DNA of 38,554 nt from CAZAMT01 sp964486145. GTDB lineage: Bacteria; Bacteroidota; Bacteroidia; Bacteroidales; JAAAOM01. Under the pieces are notes generated by a model that had not been told where the DNA came from, did no database searches, and saw only the letters and a program-made list of their open reading frames with translations. The position numbers and the translations under genes were made by a program. Below are positions 34,483 to 38,554 of the stretch, in pieces (position 1 is the first letter of the stretch; the number at the start of each line of letters is the position of its first letter). The DNA lies in assembly GCA_964486145.1 (NCBI GenBank), contig CAZAMT010000008.1, forward strand, positions 1-38,554, given 5' to 3'.

Positions 34483-37400
34483 ATGGATGATAGTTTACAA
34501 TCAAAAGACCCATCTGATTTCAAAAGCATTGCGAAGGAATCCACGATAAAGGCAGCATTAAGTAATAAATTTAGAAACTATCTTTTTCTTTATTCGGCTA
34601 TGTCAATGATTATCATTGGCTTGGCCATTTTTTATTCTTCGCGGTCCTATTTACTGGATGAGGCTTACAAACGCCTTGATGCGGTTAATGTTACCGTCGG
34701 GGATCAACTGGAAGAAAAGCTTGAAGCATTGAAGGGACATGCACGGGTGCTATCTGCAAACCACACAGTGGTAGATGCCATGGAAAATTTCAGGCACCAG
34801 TTCCGCCTTATCAATGCTGATACATCCTTGCTGCTATCAGACAATGAATTCGAAAATGCAGTTATCAATCTTAAAAGCTATTACAACGCGCATTATTTGG
34901 CACCTCTGAATGGAGCATTGAATTCGAATCATACCGTGGAAGAATTTTTTCCGCAGGATAGAAGAACCCGGTTATTGCAACATCTCTATATTTCCGGAAA
35001 TCCAAATCCACCTGGCGAGAAACATTTACTCGATAAAGGTTTGGATTTTAGCACATTTAGCAAAAAGCATCTAAAGTTTCATCCATTTTTAAGACATGTG
35101 GTTGAAAATTATGATCTCAAAGATCTATTGCTCGTGGATAATGAAAGCGGATACATAGTGTATTCTACAGCTAAAAATGTGGATTTTGGAACGAGTCTGA
35201 TTTCAGGACCTTATCGTCAAACCTTATTGGCTAATGCAGTGAAAAAGGCTTCCGAGACTGGTTCGAGAGATTTTGTTTACATTTCTGATATTGAGTTTTA
35301 TTACCCGGCAGGTGCAGCCCCTGTTTTTTATGTAACCTCTCCGGTTTTTAACGGAAACCAAAAAATCGGCATTTTGGCATTTAAAATAGCAATTGATGAA
35401 ATTGAACGCATCGTTTCGGTATCAGAGAATGAAAGCAATATACTGGGAGAAACGGGTGAAAATCTGATTATAGGAAGGGATTTTCGTGTTCGAAATACGA
35501 TGAGAAGGTTCAAAGAGGAGCCTGAAAAATTTAAAAAACAGTTGAGGAAACTAAACTTCAACAAAGAGGTCATTGAAAAAATGCAATCTCTAAGAACTAC
35601 CACCCTGCTATTTCAGGTAAATACAGATGCTGCTTTAAAAGCATTGCAGGGTGAATCAGGTCAGGAATCCATGAAATCTGAAGATGGAAACTCTAAAGTG
35701 GTAGCTTATCGCCCAGTGGAAAGCACCGGACCGGATTGGGCGATTCTCACTATTCAAAACCGATCTGAAATTGTTAAGAATGCAAGGGGAATTGTCTTCA
35801 TTGCATTGGGTGCATTCTTTTTGGTGTTGTTAATGATTTACATCGCCGGTCAAAAATTATCCCAAGCCATGTTTGGTGGATTACACGCTATAAGAACGGG
35901 TATTTTGAGGTTGTCAAGGGGTGAGTCATTGCAACAAATTGACAAAGAATATTCCCGAAAAAATGATGAAATCGGGGTAGCTTTAAAGGCACTTCAGACG
36001 CTCGACAACCGGGTTGCTGGTGCTTCAGAATTTGCGCGCAAACTTGGTCAAAATGATTTCACCGCAACATATAATCCGGTGAGTGCCCAGGATCAATTGG
36101 GCATTTCTTTAAATGAGATGAAAAATTCATTGGTTCAGGCCAAGAAAGATGAAGAAATCAGGAGCATTGAAGATAATAAGCGTAATTGGTCTACACAGGG
36201 TATTGCAAAATTTTCAGATATCCTTCGTTTAAATAATGATAACATCGAAACACTCTCTTACAATGTGATTAGCAATCTGGTGGAATACCTGAATGCAAAC
36301 CAGGCAGGTATTTTTGTTGCCAGCGAAAATGATGGTGAAGAAAAAGTACTTGAATTATCTGCTGCATTTGCTTTCGATCGTCGAAAATACATCTCAAGAA
36401 AGGTTCACTTTGGTGAAGGCATGGTTGGAGCATGCGCTATTGAGAAAAAAACCATGTATATGAAGGAATTACCGGATGATTATATCCATATTACTTCCGG
36501 GTTGGGAGAAGCTAATCCGAAATCGTTGCTCCTTGTTCCAATGATCGTGGAAGAGGAGGTGCTGGGTGTTATTGAGATAGCATCATTCAATGAATTTGAA
36601 CAACACGAAATTGATTTTGTAGAAAAAATAGCAGAAACCATAGGTTCAACCTTAGTTACAACCAAAGTGAATGCGCGCACGGCGAAACTGTTGGAGGAAT
36701 CGAAATTACGGGCCGAAGAAATGGTTGCACAGGAAGAAGAAATGCGTCAAAATATGGAAGAACTGCAGGCTACGCAGGAAGAGATGCGCCGTATCAAAGA
36801 ACAGGAGGCTCAAAAAGAACAGGAGCGAAGAGAGAATGAGGAAAAAATCATGAAAGAACTAAGAGATAAGAACGATGAAATGTTGCAAAATGAGCAGGTA
36901 TTGAATAAACAAAAAGAGGAACTCAGCAAGGAGAAGTATCTTATGGATGCCCTTATGGAATCAGTTCCGGAACATATTTACTTTAAGGACAAGGACAGTA
37001 AATTCATCAGGTTCAGTAAATCCATGCTGAAGTTGTTCGGGCTTTCATCGTATGATGAGCTTGTCGGGAAAAGTGATTTCGATTTCTTCAGTGATGAACA
37101 TGCGCAACCTGCTTTTGAAGATGAACAAAATATAATTAAGACAGGTGAACCCATTATTGATAAAATGGAAAAAGAAACCCTCAATGATGGTACTGTTCGT
37201 TGGGTAAATACTTCAAAGTTACCACTGAAAGATACTGGTGGGTATATTGTTGGCACTTTTGGAATTTCTAAAAACGTGACGCATTTAAAGGAGCTTGAAA
37301 TCGAGGCTGATAAGAAAGCCGAAAGGATAAAAGAGCTGGAAGCTGAAATTGTGAAAGTAAAGGAATCGATTTCTGATTCCGGTAAAGATAAAACCATCAA

Positions 37401-37512
37401 AAATCTTGAGAAGGAACTTCGAAATAAAAGTATGAAATTGGATAGAATTAGGGAAGAAACCAGGAAGACCCGTGATCAGATCGACGAACTCCGACGCAAG
37501 AATAAAAAGTAA
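34483..37512 (+). CDS. Membrane receptor with dCache, HAMP-like, GAF, coiled-coil and PAS domains, no output domain
   Basis: A 1009-residue sensor. TM1 is at about 34-52. The extracytoplasmic region (about 53-430) looks like a dCache domain, including GETGENLIIGRDFRVRNTMR near 322. TM2 is at about 436-456. An HAMP-like linker follows, then a GAF domain (about 590-735, FGEGMVGACAIEKKTMYMKEL, SLLLVPMIVEEEVLGVIEIAS). Next comes a long charged coiled coil (about 736-830, EEEMRQNMEELQATQEEMRR), a PAS domain (about 840-955, ESVPEHIYFKDKDSKFIRFSK, TFGISKNVTHLK) and a terminal coiled coil ending at 1009. There is no histidine kinase, GGDEF, EAL, phosphatase or methyl-accepting signature. Signalling must therefore pass through a partner protein. 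No partner gene is adjacent. Confidence 0.87.
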   Translation: MDDSLQSKDPSDFKSIAKESTIKAALSNKFRNYLFLYSAMSMIIIGLAIFYSSRSYLLDEAYKRLDAVNVTVGDQLEEKLEALKGHARVLSANHTVVDAMENFRHQFRLINADTSLLLSDNEFENAVINLKSYYNAHYLAPLNGALNSNHTVEEFFPQDRRTRLLQHLYISGNPNPPGEKHLLDKGLDFSTFSKKHLKFHPFLRHVVENYDLKDLLLVDNESGYIVYSTAKNVDFGTSLISGPYRQTLLANAVKKASETGSRDFVYISDIEFYYPAGAAPVFYVTSPVFNGNQKIGILAFKIAIDEIERIVSVSENESNILGETGENLIIGRDFRVRNTMRRFKEEPEKFKKQLRKLNFNKEVIEKMQSLRTTTLLFQVNTDAALKALQGESGQESMKSEDGNSKVVAYRPVESTGPDWAILTIQNRSEIVKNARGIVFIALGAFFLVLLMIYIAGQKLSQAMFGGLHAIRTGILRLSRGESLQQIDKEYSRKNDEIGVALKALQTLDNRVAGASEFARKLGQNDFTATYNPVSAQDQLGISLNEMKNSLVQAKKDEEIRSIEDNKRNWSTQGIAKFSDILRLNNDNIETLSYNVISNLVEYLNANQAGIFVASENDGEEKVLELSAAFAFDRRKYISRKVHFGEGMVGACAIEKKTMYMKELPDDYIHITSGLGEANPKSLLLVPMIVEEEVLGVIEIASFNEFEQHEIDFVEKIAETIGSTLVTTKVNARTAKLLEESKLRAEEMVAQEEEMRQNMEELQATQEEMRRIKEQEAQKEQERRENEEKIMKELRDKNDEMLQNEQVLNKQKEELSKEKYLMDALMESVPEHIYFKDKDSKFIRFSKSMLKLFGLSSYDELVGKSDFDFFSDEHAQPAFEDEQNIIKTGEPIIDKMEKETLNDGTVRWVNTSKLPLKDTGGYIVGTFGISKNVTHLKELEIEADKKAERIKELEAEIVKVKESISDSGKDKTIKNLEKELRNKSMKLDRIREETRKTRDQIDELRRKNKK

Positions 37513-37544
37513 TCCAAACGTAGCTTATTCATAGACAATTTTTT

Positions 37545-37552
37545 TATATTTG
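37545..37552 (+). promoter_or_regulatory. Predicted -7 element for tRNA-Arg
   Basis: TATATTTG matches TAnnTTTG exactly and ends 13 bp before the tRNA 5' end, as expected for a stable-RNA promoter. The -33 box is poor (TTAT around 37525). Confidence 0.5.
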
Positions 37553-37565
37553 CAGCCGATTTAAC

Positions 37566-37642
37566 GGATCAGTAGCTCAGCTGGATAGAGCAACGGCCTT
37601 CTAAGCCGTAGGTCGCAGGTTCGAATCCTGCCTGATTCACCA
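37566..37642 (+). tRNA. tRNA-Arg (anticodon TCT), CCA encoded
   Basis: The cloverleaf is complete. The acceptor GGATCAG pairs with CTGATTC (one G-T pair). The D-arm contains AGCTCAGCTGGATAGAGC. The anticodon stem ACGGC/GCCGT encloses loop CTTCTAA with anticodon TCT, and the T-arm is GCAGGTTCGAATCCTGC. Discriminator A is at 37639 and CCA at 37640-37642. Confidence 0.97.
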
Positions 37643-37669
37643 AAAACCCGTTGAACGACGGGTTTTTTT
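37642..37669 (+). terminator. Rho-independent terminator after tRNA-Arg
   Basis: A 9-bp stem AAAAACCCG (37642-37650) with CGGGTTTTT (37659-37667) and loop TTGAACGA is followed by the end of a seven-T run. It starts directly at the tRNA 3' CCA. Confidence 0.9.
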
Positions 37670-37751
37670 GCTATTTATTGCCGGCTTCACGGATACAGGA
37701 TGGTTGGCCTGTTTTTATCTTTTCTTTTCAGGTATGCACCTGATGATCCTT

Positions 37752-38438
37752 TTAAGAAGTAAGCATTTGCATGTATTTATCAGTATATTTCTTCTTTTGC
37801 CTGGCTTTATACTGCACAATATACCGGGGATGCTCCAATGGAATAATTTCATTGAAAAAATGCATTTCGTCGTTGAGTTTTGAAAGAAACCTGAAATTTT
37901 TTCCATGCCCCATGCAATAGCATATCCTGGTATCAATCCCAAAGGTTAATTGCTGCTTTAGAGTATCAACGATAAAATGAGTAACATCACGCTGCAATTC
38001 CTTACTGTCGTAATAATTGTAATTTTTTTCTTTTCCCTGGTCATTTCTGACAACAAATCCAAGAGGACAAATGGAATTGATGTAAAAATCCTGATAAAAC
38101 CTTTCTACTCCGCCATAAGCATCAATCACCTCGTATACAAATACTGATGAAGGTTCATGCGTTGATAGTTCTGGTATTTCGAGTCGGCATTTTTCTTTAA
38201 GTCGTTTGGTATCCGTAAAAGGCACGCCGGTAACCCCTGCTCCAAACCTGCCCGGGTTGATGCCCAGAATGATTTTACGGGTTTTGGTATCATTATAAAA
38301 TTTCTTATAAAATGCGGATGAGGTTTCAAGTGCATGCTTGTTTTCCTTAAACGGGTTCATCACATGGATACCTTTTGGGAGCGGGCCTTTATAGGATAGC
38401 GACTTGTTAAAACCGATTACTTTATCTGCAAATGTCAT
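37752..38438 (-). CDS. SMUG2-type uracil-DNA glycosylase family protein
   Basis: A 228-residue protein of the uracil-DNA glycosylase superfamily. The N-terminal active-site motif is ILGINPGRFGAGVTGVPFTD (about 57-76), the counterpart of GMNPGPFGMAQTGVPFG in SMUG1. The C-terminal DNA-intercalating loop motif is PLEHPRYIVQYK, with H203. FYINSICPLGFV and RICYCMGHGKNFRFL lie at conserved strand positions. These features fit the SMUG2 / DUF4918 group found in Bacteroidetes, which removes uracil and related damaged bases. It lacks the 4Fe-4S cysteines of family 4/5 enzymes. It is a single gene, downstream of and convergent with the tRNA. Confidence 0.85.
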   Translation of the reverse strand: MTFADKVIGFNKSLSYKGPLPKGIHVMNPFKENKHALETSSAFYKKFYNDTKTRKIILGINPGRFGAGVTGVPFTDTKRLKEKCRLEIPELSTHEPSSVFVYEVIDAYGGVERFYQDFYINSICPLGFVVRNDQGKEKNYNYYDSKELQRDVTHFIVDTLKQQLTFGIDTRICYCMGHGKNFRFLSKLNDEMHFFNEIIPLEHPRYIVQYKARQKKKYTDKYMQMLTS

Positions 38439-38516
38439 GGTGCTTTTTCACTTTGATTAAACCGCTCAAATTAGAAAATATTCAAACAAAGGCAAAGTGA
38501 AACAGTCGATTGTAAA

Positions 38517-38554
38517 TAATTTATGAATCGAGGAAAACTTGCCCCGATATTTTT
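38517..38554. repeat. Dispersed repeat copy 2, cut by window edge
   Basis: 38517-38548 matches 24651-24682 at 27 of 32 bases, and CCCGATATTTTT at the very end repeats 24704-24715. As in copy 1, it lies just after TAATTT and opens a short MNR..L..I reading frame. Confidence 0.5.

Overview
The window comes from a member of the Bacteroidetes (Bacteroidota). The evidence is a SusC/SusD/SusE outer-membrane set, a type IX secretion (T9SS) C-terminal sorting domain on an amylase, TAnnTTTG-type -7 promoter elements in front of several genes, and few Shine-Dalgarno sequences. The sulfatase, pectinase-like and starch genes suggest a polysaccharide degrader, perhaps marine or sediment. That ecological reading, and any order-level placement, is inference.

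Layout. (1) 1-1258, minus: a GH28 polygalacturonase-like lipoprotein gene broken by at least two frameshifts and cut by the window edge. (2) 1388-17781: an alpha-glucan utilisation locus. The minus strand carries susC (12146-9186), susD, susE, a SusA-like GH13 and a T9SS-secreted GH13. The plus strand carries a divergent LacI regulator, an MFS sugar permease and a GH65 maltose-phosphorylase-type enzyme. The same 15-bp LacI-type operator core lies in the susC/lacI divergent region and again in front of the MFS gene, tying both arms to one regulator. Starch would be cut outside, bound and imported by SusCDE, trimmed to maltose in the periplasm, moved inward by the MFS protein and phosphorolysed. 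A beta-phosphoglucomutase is missing from the locus.

(3) 17830-24598, plus: a compact four-gene operon and the most unusual part of the window. Two proteins share the same roughly 200-residue N-terminal iron-sulfur arm (CDGSH - Fer4_19-like - CDGSH). In one protein the arm is fused to the FMN / [3Fe-4S] synthase domain of glutamate synthase. In the other it is fused to a Rieske domain followed by a complete pyruvate-oxidase/acetolactate-synthase-like ThDP enzyme. A disulfide-oxidoreductase flavoprotein and a TauE/SafE exporter complete the set. I read it as a candidate undescribed redox pathway; its substrate cannot be told from sequence.

(4) 24945-27608: aldo/keto reductase, protein-L-isoaspartate methyltransferase, a probably internally shortened uncharacterised protein, and an antisense decayed erythromycin-esterase gene. 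(5) 27609-30890, plus: a lipoprotein sulfatase, a zinc alcohol dehydrogenase and a PhnP-like metallo-hydrolase. (6) 34054-30907, minus: an MFS transporter translationally coupled to a TMTC-like membrane protein with TPRs. (7) 34483-37512: a large dCache-GAF-PAS receptor without an output domain, then tRNA-Arg(TCT) with its promoter and terminator, and a SMUG2-type uracil-DNA glycosylase on the minus strand. Dispersed repeats occur at 6221-6340, and at 24651 and 38517.
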